Assembly: GCF_905171775.1 (NCBI RefSeq)
Contig: NC_053490.1
Coordinates: forward strand, 457,452,562-457,516,561
Direction: 5' to 3'
DNA length: 64,000 nt
Origin: Rana temporaria
Lineage: Eukaryota > Chordata > Amphibia > Anura > Ranidae
This document shows positions 1 to 10,150 of this stretch, in pieces. The position numbers and the translations under genes are program-made. Below the pieces are notes generated by a model. It ran no database searches, was not told the DNA's origin, and saw nothing but the letters and a program-made list of their open reading frames with translations. Position 1 is the first letter of the stretch. The number at the start of each line of letters is the position of its first letter.

Positions 1-229
1 CAAATGTTTGCGTTTCTGACCTGAAATTGGTACAGACATATGGATTTGACTTTTCTCTGAAATGATTTTGTTGTATACTCGTCGTTCTGGGTGTGTGACT
101 AGGATGGACTGATGCCAGAAACAGACAGGTTACCGATATTTACAGAGGAGATCAGCATTGACAACCAACATACTTCTTGCATCAAACGGCTGAGCTGTGA
201 ACTTAAAGTGTAAGTAAACCCTCCTAGCT
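1..229. other. Unclassified non-coding sequence
   Basis: I see no coding potential, RNA gene or classifiable repeat here. It runs directly into the hammerhead-like repeat that starts near 230. Confidence 0.4.
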
Positions 230-385
230 ATGATTAAGCACTGAAGTGCAGTGCGAAACGCGTCAGTTTCTGTCCTATTTTTTGCTGTGGCATGTTATTT
301 TTGTGACCAGTTTTATTAAAAGAAACGTTTTTGGAGTGCGGCTGTCCTAGCTTTTCTCTTCAATTTTGCATATCATTGCATCGCC
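230..385 (+). repeat. Hammerhead-like interspersed repeat
   Basis: A degenerate hammerhead core (ATGATTA at 230-236) is followed by a five-base-pair stem (GCACT / AGTGC) and GAAACGCGTC ending near 264. Downstream comes an A-rich piece and the motif TTGGAGTGCGGCTGTC. The same order, hammerhead-like core then TTGGAGTGCGGCTGTC, occurs on the minus strand at 55160-55306, so this is a dispersed family. Hammerhead motifs of this kind are known from Penelope-like elements and related small retroelements; assignment to that class is inference. The core departs from the CUGANGA consensus, so cleavage activity is doubtful. Confidence 0.45.
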
Positions 386-823
386 GGCACCCAGGGTTTG
401 GATCTAGTGAGAAGGTTCTCTGGTTTTATCTGAGCGGTTACTTTTCTTTTCAAACCCTCCTATCGTTTTCAGCCAAGGGTGGTTCCCATGTTTCCCTCTG
501 TTTAATCTACAACTGCCATGATGCTGCACATGTGATCAGTTATGACATTGGATGGTTTGACAGTTTGGTTGAGAGCACAACCAATGGGAGTGTTACATGA
601 AACGGTTTTATGGATGGGTTTACTTACACTTTAATAAGAAGCAAAAAAAGAGCAAGAATTTATCAGATTTTTGGATAGGAAGCATATTGCCAATTACCAG
701 CAATAGAAGAAGGGGAAATCAAGCGATACTGATAGATTAAGTTCTTTGAACAGACTAGTCATGATTTTTCTCCCCAGTAACCGAAAATTAAGGTGGCAAC
801 TCCACACTATATGGTAAAAGGTG
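386..823. other. Unclassified non-coding sequence
   Basis: No gene is supported. The 89-codon ORF crossing 331-600 lacks low-complexity features but also lacks any recognisable domain, and its first part lies in the hammerhead-like repeat. Confidence 0.4.
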
Positions 824-1322
824 CTAGTGGCATTGATTCAAAAGTGAGGAATGCACTGGGTGGATGCGATGCAACTGCTGAGGTGTATAATATATTCCAT
901 GTAGGAATTTTAGTTGGACAAATTTGTCTTTTGCAAAGATAATAAGTTTAGTGTATTGTGCCTCCACATCTTCCCATTCCTCCTCAGAAAGGGTGGCAAT
1001 ATCATTGTTCAACTTGTGGAGCAAGGAAAAGGTCTTAGGGCTATGATAAGTTAATAGAGGCGCATAAATCGAGGAGAGGGCTTTAGTGAGGTCAGCAGCT
1101 CTCAGAGACTCCAAAGGATATTGTTAAAAAGTAAGCCCCTGGAAAATGTGTCCCTAATAGCATGCCAAAGTTGAAGAAATACCAATTGGGGAGGTCGTAT
1201 TCCTCTCTCAGTGAGATAAAGGTGCAGAGCTCCCCTGTCAGAAAAACATGCTTAAAGTTTGTAAACACTTTCATATACCCAGTGAATTGACTGGCCTCAG
1301 GTGATACACAGAGATGAAACAA
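824..1322 (-). pseudogene. LINE (Tx1/L1-type) ORF2 C-terminal remnant
   Basis: Two minus-strand ORF pieces in different frames read as consecutive parts of a LINE ORF2 tail. The upstream piece (1092-1322) contains a LREEYDLPNWYFFNFGMLL-like stretch, matching the 'L..EY.LP...FF.Y.QL' signature of these elements. The downstream piece (824-1114) contains LSEEEWEDVE and KFLHGIYYTPQQLHRIHP, matching the 'W..W......YLH..YLTP.RLHRI.P' region near the ORF2 C-terminus. The reading frame is broken between them, and both the zinc-knuckle-like C-terminus and all of the RT core are missing. It is a dead, truncated copy. The same region is recognisable, better preserved, at 41774-42240 and 59157-59743. Confidence 0.75.
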
Positions 1323-1545
1323 TCCTCCTACATATGTTGTACCGGTTTATCTACAGCTGTCTTTTCACTACATCCATCGAAAGAATGCAAAATATACAAA
1401 TGATATCTCAGCTATGAAAAGCAAGGGGCAGAGAGCTGTAGTTACATAAATAAGAAGAGCTCTGAGACCTGATTGGACGGAAGAGACACACCACCCTTCA
1501 CACAGCACACAGGAACAGAGTGAGGCTGTCAATCACTAATTTTGC
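1295..1545. repeat. Dispersed repeat shared with 26953-27165
   Basis: The block starting CCTCAGGTGATACACAGAGA and continuing through a GATTGGACGGAAGAGACA-like part is repeated in diverged form at 26953-27165. Both copies share order and spacing of several blocks. Its class is unknown; its edge cuts into the LINE remnant. Confidence 0.6.
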
Positions 1546-1808
1546 CCTCCCTGGTCAACATTTTTCTCTTGGTGTCAGGAAAACTCATTAGAAGTGGCTC
1601 ATGTTGATAGCAGAGAAATGAAGCAGCAGACAAAAATGACACCTAGTGCCCTGTATTGAGACAAGCACACACTATAGAAGGATTTCGTCATATTTCATTT
1701 CTGATGTTTAAAACCACTTTAATACTAGCAATACTATTAAGAGAAGGGAGCATAGGGTTGTCCCAGGGGCTTCTATATGGGGACCAGAGCTCAGGGGCAG
1801 GCAACAAT
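1546..1808. other. Unclassified non-coding sequence
   Basis: No coding signal or identifiable repeat between the dispersed repeat and the next TTAA element. Confidence 0.4.
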
Positions 1809-2277
1809 TTAAAGGGGAGTTCCACCCACAATTTCACTTTTTAAATATAAATACCCCTGTAATACACAAGCTTAATGTATTCTAGTAAAGTTAGTCTGTA
1901 AACTAAGGTCCGTTTTGTTAGGTTGTTACAGCATTTAGATAGTTTATAATCTAGAAATAGATTATGGCCATCTTAAGTGTGGGCATCATGAAGCCAGACT
2001 GTATGACTTCCTGGATTTCAGCTTTGCATATCTCGCACATGCTCAGTGCAAAGCAATGGTTTCAGTCAGGTTTGCAAGGGCTACTGGGAAACATGATGCC
2101 TATCCCAGAAACCCTTGCAAATAGCCTAGGCAAATAAGGAGGAGGAAGTAATGAAGGACTACAAAATAAAGGTATTTACAAGCAACAAAATAAATAAAAA
2201 TTGTCCATTCTGAACACTATGAGATTAGAGCATGCAGCACAGACAAACATAAAAAAATGGGTGGAACTCCACTTTAA
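1809..2277. repeat. TTAA-flanked foldback MITE
   Basis: The element is bounded by TTAA on both sides and has inverted ends: TTAAAGGGGAGTTCCACCCA on the left, and on the right TGGGTGGAACTCCACTTTAA. The length is about 469 bp and no ORF is present. TTAA targets are used by the piggyBac and Kolobok superfamilies; which of them supplied the transposase cannot be decided from ends alone. Confidence 0.75.
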
Positions 2278-3066
2278 CCATTGTCACTCAAGTTCTCAGT
2301 TTTGTTCTGATTGGTTGGGTTACAGCCAAAGAGAATCTAGGTCCTCTCATTTATTTTCATGCAGACTAAGATGTTTAGCAAAAATGTATTTTCTTAAAGC
2401 AGATTTGAGGTCACATTTTTGCACTTTTATTGGCTTTGAACAGACCCATTCATTTTCTTTCTCAATTTTTATTGATGTTTTTGCATAAAACATAAAATAG
2501 GTAATAAACTTTATCGTACATTGAGATTCAGTAGTGAGAGGTTCAGTAGGGTTGGTATATATGACATAATATGGAATTAACATATGTGAACAGTGTTAAC
2601 AATTCTAAATGCTATGTATAGGGTTAAGAGCTCTGTCTAACATCCCCAGACACCCCATCTGGGCGCAAACTGTGTCTTGACAGTGCTACTCACCCTAATT
2701 ACTTAGGAGGGTAAGTAGGCAGGGAAAGGGGGAACACAGGGGTAAAATATACTAAACTAATTAAGCCTGGTTATAGAGTATGAGTATCTTATACAGACCC
2801 ATTCATTTTCGATAAGCCCTCAATGTGTATCAATCGACCAAACAATAGGACTAAATTCTTCTTCTCCAGTGCATTGCATGTATTTTTTATTGCATGTGGT
2901 GCAATGCACTGAAAAAGATGTGTCTGTATTGGGTATGCATGTGTGTTGAGCACCATTTAAAATGAATGTGCCATGGGGTTGTTCATTCACCAAGAATTAG
3001 TGTACTGCATATTAAAAGCACTTGAGAACATGTGCTACAATGTGCCCTTACAAGTACAAGCAGCCC
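2278..3066. other. Unclassified AT-rich non-coding sequence
   Basis: No gene is seen. The stretch around 2455-2520 (TTTTATTGATGTTTTTGCA followed by AAACATAAAA) resembles the antisense 3' end of a LINE, but there is no coding sequence to confirm this. Confidence 0.35.
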
Positions 3067-3516
3067 TTAAAGGGTCACTAAAGGAAAACATGTTTTTAGC
3101 TAAATAGTTTACTTTACCTTACTGCAGTCCTGGTTTTATGTCCTCATTGTTTGTTTTTGCTTTGATGTTTCTGTAATTCTTCTCTGTTCTGGACACTTCC
3201 TAGTTGTCTGTTTCCTGATCACCACAGTACTGGGAGATTTCTCACTGTGGTGACTAATCAAGGGGGTGTGTCTAAAACTTCTCAGCACCAATCCAGTTTC
3301 GTTTTGCAAAACCTTCACTGCCCTCGATTGGCTCTCTGGCTCTGTACATCAGAGAACCAGGAAACAACAGCAAAAATGAAACTAAACTGTAGGTACATTA
3401 TATGATTGTTTTTTATCTATTTTTAATCATTTTTAAAGGGAACCAGTTAACTAGTATGTCTCTATGTAAACAGTCATTTCAGCAAAAAAAAATGTTTTCC
3501 TTTAGTGACCCTTTAA
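3067..3516. repeat. TTAA-flanked foldback MITE
   Basis: The ends TTAAAGGGTCACTAAAGG (3067) and CCTTTAGTGACCCTTTAA (to 3516) are inverted copies, each carrying the TTAA target. The body is AT-rich and non-coding. It is a Kolobok- or piggyBac-type non-autonomous element; its right end was later used as the target of the neighbouring hAT-like element. Confidence 0.8.
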
Positions 3517-3518
3517 AG

Positions 3519-3675
3519 CAGGAGTCTCAAACTGGCGGCCCTCCAGCTGTTGCGAAACTACAAGTCCCATCACGCCTCTGCCTGAGGGAGTCATGCTTGT
3601 AACTCCCAGCCTTGTAATGCCTCATGGGAGTTGTAGTTTCACAACAGCTGGAGGGTTGCCAGTTTGAGACCCTTG
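3519..3675. repeat. Palindromic hAT-like MITE
   Basis: A 157 bp near-palindrome with ends CAGGAGTCTCAAACTGG and its complement ending AGTTTGAGACCCTTG. It is flanked by CTTTAAAG (3511-3518) and CCTTAAAG (3676-3683), a 7 of 8 match expected for an 8 bp hAT duplication. The CAGGGGTCTCAAACT-type end is hAT-like. It has no coding capacity. Confidence 0.75.
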
Positions 3676-3683
3676 CCTTAAAG

Positions 3684-4271
3684 CATTGTAGTGCCAACAC
3701 TTTCAGGCTAGATTCAGACCTATAACTTCACATTGTACATGCAATTTTAGGGGGCATTCCATTATCTTCTGATGGGCCCCCAATGCATGTTAATGGAATA
3801 AACAACACACCATCAACGGTCCATGGGAAATGAATGGACAGCCACAACATACATTCATAGGCTTAAAAGGGCCTTCTAGATGGCATGTTTGGGTTTTACA
3901 AGGGCAGTAAAACATTTTTTTTATACTTGTACAAATTTAATAGAAAGTAAGCAATTTGCAATAACAATTTGTTGTTAAATTCTACTTTGAAAATGTAAAA
4001 CAAGTGTCGATGGAGCATCATTGGAAACCATTATAGGGCACCTGTATTATTAGGAAAGCATTAACAGAAAATATGCCTTGCTTCCCTGTTGATAATAAAA
4101 TAGTCAACTTGGCGGAGAGGCTAAATTACCAGACATTAGCCAATGATGAGAAAAATTATGCTGCCTTGAAATATTAATGAGGAATGTATTCTGGCAAGGT
4201 TTGAGAAATTAGAAATGATATGATAATTAAGATGAAAAAAATAATTGTCTAGAACATTTTTAAAACACTGT
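3684..4271. other. Non-coding; includes a segment duplicated at 7263-7740
   Basis: No gene is present. The interval 4016-4215 is a diverged copy of sequence found at 7263-7320 plus 7611-7740 (shared blocks such as GGAGAGGCTAAAT and GATGAGAAAAATTA), and it serves as an uninterrupted reference for the insertion described there. Confidence 0.6.
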
Positions 4272-4967
4272 GGGCCAGATTCAGAAAGAATTACGTTGCT
4301 CCACGGCAGCGTAACGTATGATGATTTACACCGCCGCAGGTTTACAGCGTAAGTGCCTGATTCACAAAGCTCTTACCTGTAAACTTGCGGCGGTGTAACG
4401 TAAATCCGCTCGGCGCAAGCCCGCCTAATTCAAATGGAGCGGGCACCATTTAAATTAGGCGCGTTCCCGCGCCGAACGTACTGCGCATGCTCCGTCGGGA
4501 AAATTACCCGATGTGCATTGCGCTAAATGACGTCGCACGGACGTCATTTGTTTAGACGTTAACGTAAATGGCGTCAAGCGCCATTCACGGACGACTTACG
4601 CAAACGACGTGATTTTTTTAAATTTCGACATGGGAACGACGGCCATACTTAACATGGCTTAGAACACCTAGGGCTCAGCCCTAATTTTGCGATGTGTATC
4701 TCGATGCGTATCTCGACGGAAACGGCGTAAAGTTAGAGCGACGGGTAACGCGGACGTTCGTGGATCGCCGTAATTAGTCATTTGCATATTCTACGCTGAC
4801 CGCAATGGCCTCGCCACCTAGCGGCCGGCATAGAATTGCATCCTTAATATCCGACAGTGTAAGTCAATTACACCTGTCGGATCTTAGGGCTATCTATGCG
4901 TAACTGATTCTATGAATCAGCCGCATAGTTAGGACGGGCGGATCTCTTTTGTGAATCTGGCCCAGGG
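4272..4967. repeat. 0.7 kb TIR element, GGCCAGATTC family
   Basis: It begins GGGCCAGATTCAGAAAG and ends TTTGTGAATCTGGCCC, with GC-rich arms containing GCGGCGGTGTAACGTA-like blocks and an AATTCAAAT / ATTTAAATTAGGCG core. At least six relatives occur in this window (17316, 24461, 29763, 38018, 39381, 52044). No ORF of its own is supported. Well-preserved relatives show 3 bp target duplications. Confidence 0.75.
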
Positions 4968-5013
4968 TTTCTAAATGAAAAAAGTCTCAACAGCATTTTC
5001 AATATAGTCAAAT
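4968..5013. other. Short spacer
   Basis: A short AT-rich spacer between two repeats, with no feature. Confidence 0.4.
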
Positions 5014-5040
5014 TTAACCACTTGCCGACTGCAATCCATA

Positions 5041-5376
5041 TACAGAAAAACCTTGGTTGAGAGTAACTTGGTTTGAGAGCGTTTTGCAAGACAAGCAAAA
5101 TGTTTTAATACATTTTGCCTTGAGATACAAGCGATGTCTTGATATAAGAGTAGAGTCATGTTACAACTGAGTACAAGATAGAAGAGATGAGCCTCCAAGT
5201 GTAGCAATATGGTTACATTTAATAAAGGTACAACATTTAGCAACTTATTGCTACACTTAGGAGGTGTCTCTCTTCTCTTTTATACCCTGTAAAAAAAATG
5301 CTTTGATATACAAGTGCTTTGGATTACAAGCATGTTTCTGGAACAAATTATGCGCGCAAACCAAGGTTTTACTGTA
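5041..5376. repeat. TcMar-like MITE (TA target)
   Basis: The inverted ends TACAGAAAAACCTTGGTT and AACCAAGGTTTTACTGTA are flanked by TA (5039-5040 and 5377-5378). It is 336 bp, AT-rich and non-coding. It is inserted near the left end of the outer TTAACCACTT-family copy. Confidence 0.75.
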
Positions 5377-5722
5377 TATACGTTTTGCTTACCGGTATTA
5401 CGGATAAAGATATCAGCCTTAACTCCGGTACCACACGCCCCCCCTTCTACTGCTGCATTTAAGAAATTATCTGACACTGCGTCGATCTGCTCCCATAGGC
5501 GATCAAAAAGTTAACACTCTTTGATCGACTCTATGGCCTTGGAGGACTGAAGCAATGCCATGACTTCACTTTTTTTTTTGTCTTTTGCTTTTAAAAAAAG
5601 GAAAAGAAGAGATTTGGGGTCTTTTTGACCCCAGTTCTTTTCTTAAAGAGGACCCCTCATCATAAAAAGAAAAAAAAAAAATTGAAACGGACAGTGTAAA
5701 AATAAATAATAATAAAAAAAAT

Positions 5723-6741
5723 TAACCACTTAACGCCCGCCGCAGGCCTATTTACGTCCACAGAATGGCACGTACAGGCAGATGGGCGTATATATACGTC
5801 CCTGCCTTCTAGCGGGTCGGGGGTCCGATCGGGACCCCCTCCGCTGCGTGCGGCGGGCGGCTTACCTCGGGGAGCGATCCGGGACGACGGCGCGGCTATT
5901 CGTTTATACGAATAGCCGCCCAGTCGCGATCGCTCCCCGGAGCTGAAGAACGGGGAGAGCTGTATGTAAACACGGCTTCCCCGTATGTAAACACGGCTTC
6001 ACTGTGGCGGCTGCATCGATCGAGTGATCCCTTTTATAGGGAGACTCGATCGATGACGTCAGACCTACAGCCACACCCCCCTACAGTTGTAAACACACAC
6101 TAGGTGAACCCTAACTCCTACAGCGCCCCCTGTGGTTAACTCCCAAACTGCAACTGTCATTTTCACAATAAACAATGCAATTTAAATGCATTTTTTGCTG
6201 TGAAAATGACAATGGTCCCAAAAATGTGTCAAAATTGTCCAAAGTGTCCACCATAATGTCGCAGTCACGAAAAAAAAAATCGCTGATCGCCGCCATTAGT
6301 AGTAAAAAAAATTATAAAAATGCAATAAAACTATCCCCTATTTTGTAAACGCTATAAATTTTGCGCAAACCAATCGATAAACACTTGTTGTGATTTTTTT
6401 TACCAAAAATAGGTAGAAGAATATGTATCGGCCTAAACTGAGGAAAAAAAAAATTTTTATATATGTTTTTGGGGGATATTTATTATCGCAAAAAGTAAAA
6501 AATATTGCATTTTTTTCAAAATTGTCGCTCTATTTTTGTTTATAGCGCAAAAAATAAAAACCGCAGAGGTGATCAAATACCACCAAAAGAAAGCTCTATT
6601 TGTGGGGAAAAAAAGGCGCCAATTTTGTTTGGGAGCCACGTCGCACGACCGCGCAATTGTCTGTTAAAGCGACGCAGTGCCGAATCGCAAAACCTGGCCT
6701 GGGCATTTAGCAACAAAATGGTCCGGGGCTTAAGTGGTTAA
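5723..6741. repeat. TTAACCACTT-family element (inner copy)
   Basis: A complete 1.0 kb member with TTAACCACTTAA and TTAAGTGGTTAA ends. The left part is GC-rich with a palindrome around 5894-5935; the right part has the family signature blocks GAGGTGATCAAATACCACC and AAAGCTCTATTTGTGG. It has no coding capacity; ORFs in it recur in every copy by chance. It sits exactly at a TTAA inside another copy of the same family. Confidence 0.85.
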
Positions 6742-6856
6742 AGTGCCCCATCTCTCTGTGCTCGCGCACAGAAGCGAAATCACATATGTAAACGGCATGC
6801 AAAGCATACGTGAGCTTAAGTGGCCCTCGCTCTTCAAAAGGTTGGACACCCCTGCC

Positions 6857-6919
6857 TTAAAAGGTATTAAGAGCAAGAAGGGCTCTATTCCCATGAAGAA
6901 TCCGTTGGCACCTGGATAT
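6857..6919. other. Short spacer
   Basis: AT-rich sequence between the hAT-like end and the LINE fragment. Nothing is identified. Confidence 0.35.
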
Positions 6920-7262
6920 ATATATAATATCTAATATTAACTGCAGTAGACAGATTGGGAATAAAACCTCTGTGATCGAGATGTATAATAATAGTCATCA
7001 CCTAATTCACTCTATTAGCAAGAGTTTTAGCTGGTATTTTAATATTAACTGGAGGAAGAAAAATAGGTCGATACGAATCAAGTGTCTCATGGTCTTTATC
7101 TTTTCAGGGTTCACCACTATAATACATAGAGCCAGAATTTAAGATAACCTAACCCGGATGCCTCATTAAAAATCTAAAGGAGGAACAGCAGAAGAATATC
7201 CCCATATTGTTTGTAAATTCAACGGGCAAGCCATCACAGCCTGGAGACTTACAATTAGGGAA
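6920..7262 (-). pseudogene. LINE (Tx1/L1-type) reverse-transcriptase fossil
   Basis: Read on the minus strand, the segment gives the RT fingers/palm landmarks in order: KSPGCDGLPVEF (the KSPGPDGL.VEFY box), then after a broken stretch DSYRPIFLPPVNIKIPAKTLANRV (SYRPISLLN.D.KILAK.LANRL box), then HRGFIPNLSTAVNIR (GFIP.RS...NIR box). Stop codons and a frame disturbance interrupt it, and the FADD catalytic box is absent, so it is a dead fragment. It was too broken to form a long ORF and is found by motif reading only. Confidence 0.75.
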
Positions 7263-7740
7263 ATGTGTCACAGCCAGCCATTATACGACACCTGTATTAT
7301 TATGAAACCATTACCAGAAAGTTCAAGAAAAAGGGGGAGGGGAATAACATATAGGCACTCACATTTGCCCACATCCGAAATAATAATTCAAGAAAAAAGG
7401 GGTTGTACTACGCTAGGTAGTGACATGGCGGACTTTCAAAGGCAATCACAGGGACATTTTTCGTTATAAAAAAATATAGATTTAATTACACAAATACTTG
7501 TATTTGTGTAATTAAATCTATATTTTTTATAACGAAAAATGTCCCTGTGATTGCCTTTGAAAGTCCGCCATGTCACTACCTAGTGTAGTACAACCCCATT
7601 ACCAGAAAGTGTGCCCTGCTTCCCTGTTGATATAAAAAGAGTCAATTTGACGGAGAGGCTAAATCCGATGTTAGTCCGATGATGAGAAAAATTACGTTGG
7701 CCTGAAATATTAATGAAGAAGGTATTCTGGCACTGTTTGT
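7263..7740. repeat. Second copy of the 4016-4215 segment, split by an insertion
   Basis: The parts 7263-7322 and 7596-7740 align in order with 4016-4215. The copy at 4016 lacks the 273 bp between them, so that piece is a later insertion. Confidence 0.65.
7323..7595. mobile_element. Palindromic retroposon-like insertion with 15 bp target duplication
   Basis: Flanked by identical 15-mers CCATTACCAGAAAGT (7308-7322 and 7596-7610). It contains an inverted repeat with arms of about 98 bp (7399-7497 and 7500-7597) separated by a 2-nt loop; the arms differ by only one substitution and one A-tract indel. A 15 bp duplication is typical of LINE-machinery insertion. The source sequence is not identified. 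Confidence 0.7.
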
Positions 7741-8089
7741 TTTTTGTCCTCTTTGATTATTCTATAATTTCTCAAACGGTCTAGCTGTAGAAGTATGTAG
7801 AAGATTTAAAAACACTGTATGCATAGATGACTATGTTAGCCACAACTTTCTCTTGACTAAATCTTTACATCTATGCATAACTGCCTCTAACTTTAGCAGA
7901 TGATACATAAAATGACTTCATTTCAAACCTTCAATCCACAAAGTAAAATCACACTGGTTTTTGGCAAGCTGCAGGAACACAACTTGTCTAAATCGGAACA
8001 GATATAAAAATACCATTTATATATCCATCATAAAATAAGAGAATGTGTCTTTATAATAGCTTTCTGAAATCCTTTTTGCACAGTAGGAC
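7741..8089. other. Unclassified AT-rich non-coding sequence
   Basis: No gene or defined repeat is visible. Confidence 0.35.
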
Positions 8090-10150
8090 TAAGTAAGCGT
8101 TGCCAGGGCCTTCTTTACCTTGGGGCAAAAGAAGCTCCCGCGCGCCCCTTGGGGCGCGCACAGGGTAGTGTCCGTGACCGCCGGGTCCAGAGGACCCGGC
8201 GCATCACGGATTGCGGTAAATTGCCACTGATATCGGCCGTTTACCACGTCATCGCTCTGTCCAGTGACGGAGCGATCACATGTTAACAAACCGGTTCCTC
8301 CCTCCTCTCTCTGTACCGATCGGTACAGTGTGAGAGGGGGGAGCGCGGGTGTCAGCAGCGCTGTGGCTGAATCTGTGACTATTGCAGTCACAGATCCATC
8401 CATCCCTGCAACTCCCGCCCCAATACTCTGCAATACCACCTGCAATACCCCCTGCGCTAATACTCTGCAATACCCCCTGCGCTAATACTCTGCAATACCC
8501 CCTGCGCTAATACTCTGCAATACCCCCCCCCTCTCTTCTCCCTCCGGTGCTTCTTCCGACTCACCGCTACGATCGAAGCCAGGATCGTTTTTTTTTTTTT
8601 TTTTTTTTAGGCTTCCCAGCCTAGAGGTGAGATGTGGGGTCTTATTGACCCCATATCTCACTGTAAAGAGGACCTGTCATGCTATATTCCTATTACAAGG
8701 GATGTTTACATGCCTTGTAATAGGAATAAAAGTGATCAAAACATTTATTTTTGGGGAAAAACGTGTCAAACTAAAATAAAAGTAAAATGAACAATAAAAA
8801 AATTAAATAAAAAATTTAAAGCGCCCCTGTTCCCGTGTGCTCGTATACAGAAGCGACCACACTCGTAAGTCCCACCCACATATGAAAACAGTGTTCAAAC
8901 CACACATGTGAGGTATCTCTGCGAACGTTAATTTTGGCCCTTTCTCCAACTAAAAAGATGTAACCAGTAAAAATATTTAAAGCGTCACCTATGGGGATTT
9001 TTAAGTAGCGAAGTTTGGCACCATTCCACAAGCGTGTGGAATTTTGAAGGATGACATGTTAGGTATCTATTGACTCGGCGTAACTTCATCTTTCATATTA
9101 TGCAAAAACATTGGGCTAACTTTAAATGTTTTTTTTTTTTTAAACCACAAAACCGTTTTATTTCCCAAAAAAACTTGTTTGAAAAATTGCTGCGAAAATA
9201 CCGTGCGCGATAAAAAGTTGCAACGACCGCCATTGTATTCTCTAGGGTCTTTGCTAAAAAAAAGCATATATAATGTTTTGGGGTTCAATGTAATTTTCTA
9301 GCAAATAAATTATAATTTTTCCATGTAGGAGAGAAATGTCAGAATTGGTCTCGGTGCTCCAGAACGCCTGATGGTGCTCCCTGCATGTTGGGCCTCTGTA
9401 TGTGGCCACGCTGTGTAAAAGTCTCACACATGTGGTATCGCCATACTCGGGAGGAAAAGCAGAATGTGTTTTGGGGTGTAATTTGTGGTATGCATATGCT
9501 GTGTGTGAGAAATAACCTGCTAATATGAATATTTTGTGAGAGAAAAAAAAAATCTTGATTTTGCAAAGAATTGTGGGAAAAAATGACAGCTTCAAAATAC
9601 TCACCATGCCTCTTTCTAAATACCTTGGAATGTATTCTTTCAAAAAAGGGGTCATTTGGGGGGTATTTGTACTTTTCTGGCATGTTAGGGTCTCAAGAAA
9701 CGAGAGAGGCGGTCAGTACTTCAGGTATGATCAAATTGATAATTTTTCAGTAATTGGTACCATAGCTTGTAGACCCTATAACTTTCACCCAGACTAAATA
9801 ATAATTTTTTTTTATTTTTTTTACCAAAGATATGTAGCAGTATACATTTTAGGCCAAATTTATGAAGAAAATTACTTTTTTGCAAAATGTTATAATAGAA
9901 ATAATGAAAAATTCATTTTTTTTACAAAATTTTCGTTCTTTTTTCATTTATAGCGAAAAATATAAAAACCGCAGAGGTGATCAAATACCACCAAAAGAAA
10001 GCTCTATTTGTGGGGGAAAAAGGACAAAAATTTCATTTGGTTACAGTGTTGTATGACTGAGTTATTGTCATTCAAAATGTGAGAGCATCGAAAGCTGAAA
10101 ATTGGTCTGGTCATTAAGGGGGTTTACGTGCCTGGTGGTCAAGTGGTTAA
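8090..10150. repeat. TTAACCACTT-family element, long form, left end lost
   Basis: The right end GGTCAAGTGGTTAA (to 10150) and internal blocks (GACCCCATATCTCACTGTAAAGAGG, GAGGTGATCAAATACCACC) place it in the family, but it is about 2 kb and lacks the canonical left end. The interval 8810-8880 gives the intact sequence at the site hit by the inner copy at 5723. ORFs of 60-133 codons here are not supported as genes. Confidence 0.7.
8428..8526. repeat. 25 bp minisatellite, about 3.5 units
   Basis: Unit CTGCGCTAATACTCTGCAAT + ACCCC is repeated in tandem nearly without change. It lies within the long TTAACCACTT-family copy. Confidence 0.85.

Larger units (their letters stand above)
5014..6832. repeat. 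TTAACCACTT-family element (outer copy), interrupted
   Basis: It starts TTAACCACTTGCCGACTGCA and continues on both sides of two insertions: a TcMar-like MITE (5041-5376) and another member of its own family (5723-6741). The sequence right of the inner copy (AGTGCCCCATCTCTCTGTGC...) is the continuation seen uninterrupted at 8813-8880. It is non-coding. The right end is lost near 6832, where the 3' end of a hAT-like repeat (AGGTTGGACACCCCTG, to 6856) follows. Confidence 0.7.

Noticed and set aside
8428..8526. CRISPR-like array
   Set aside because: The 25 bp units are contiguous without spacers and the genome is a vertebrate's.
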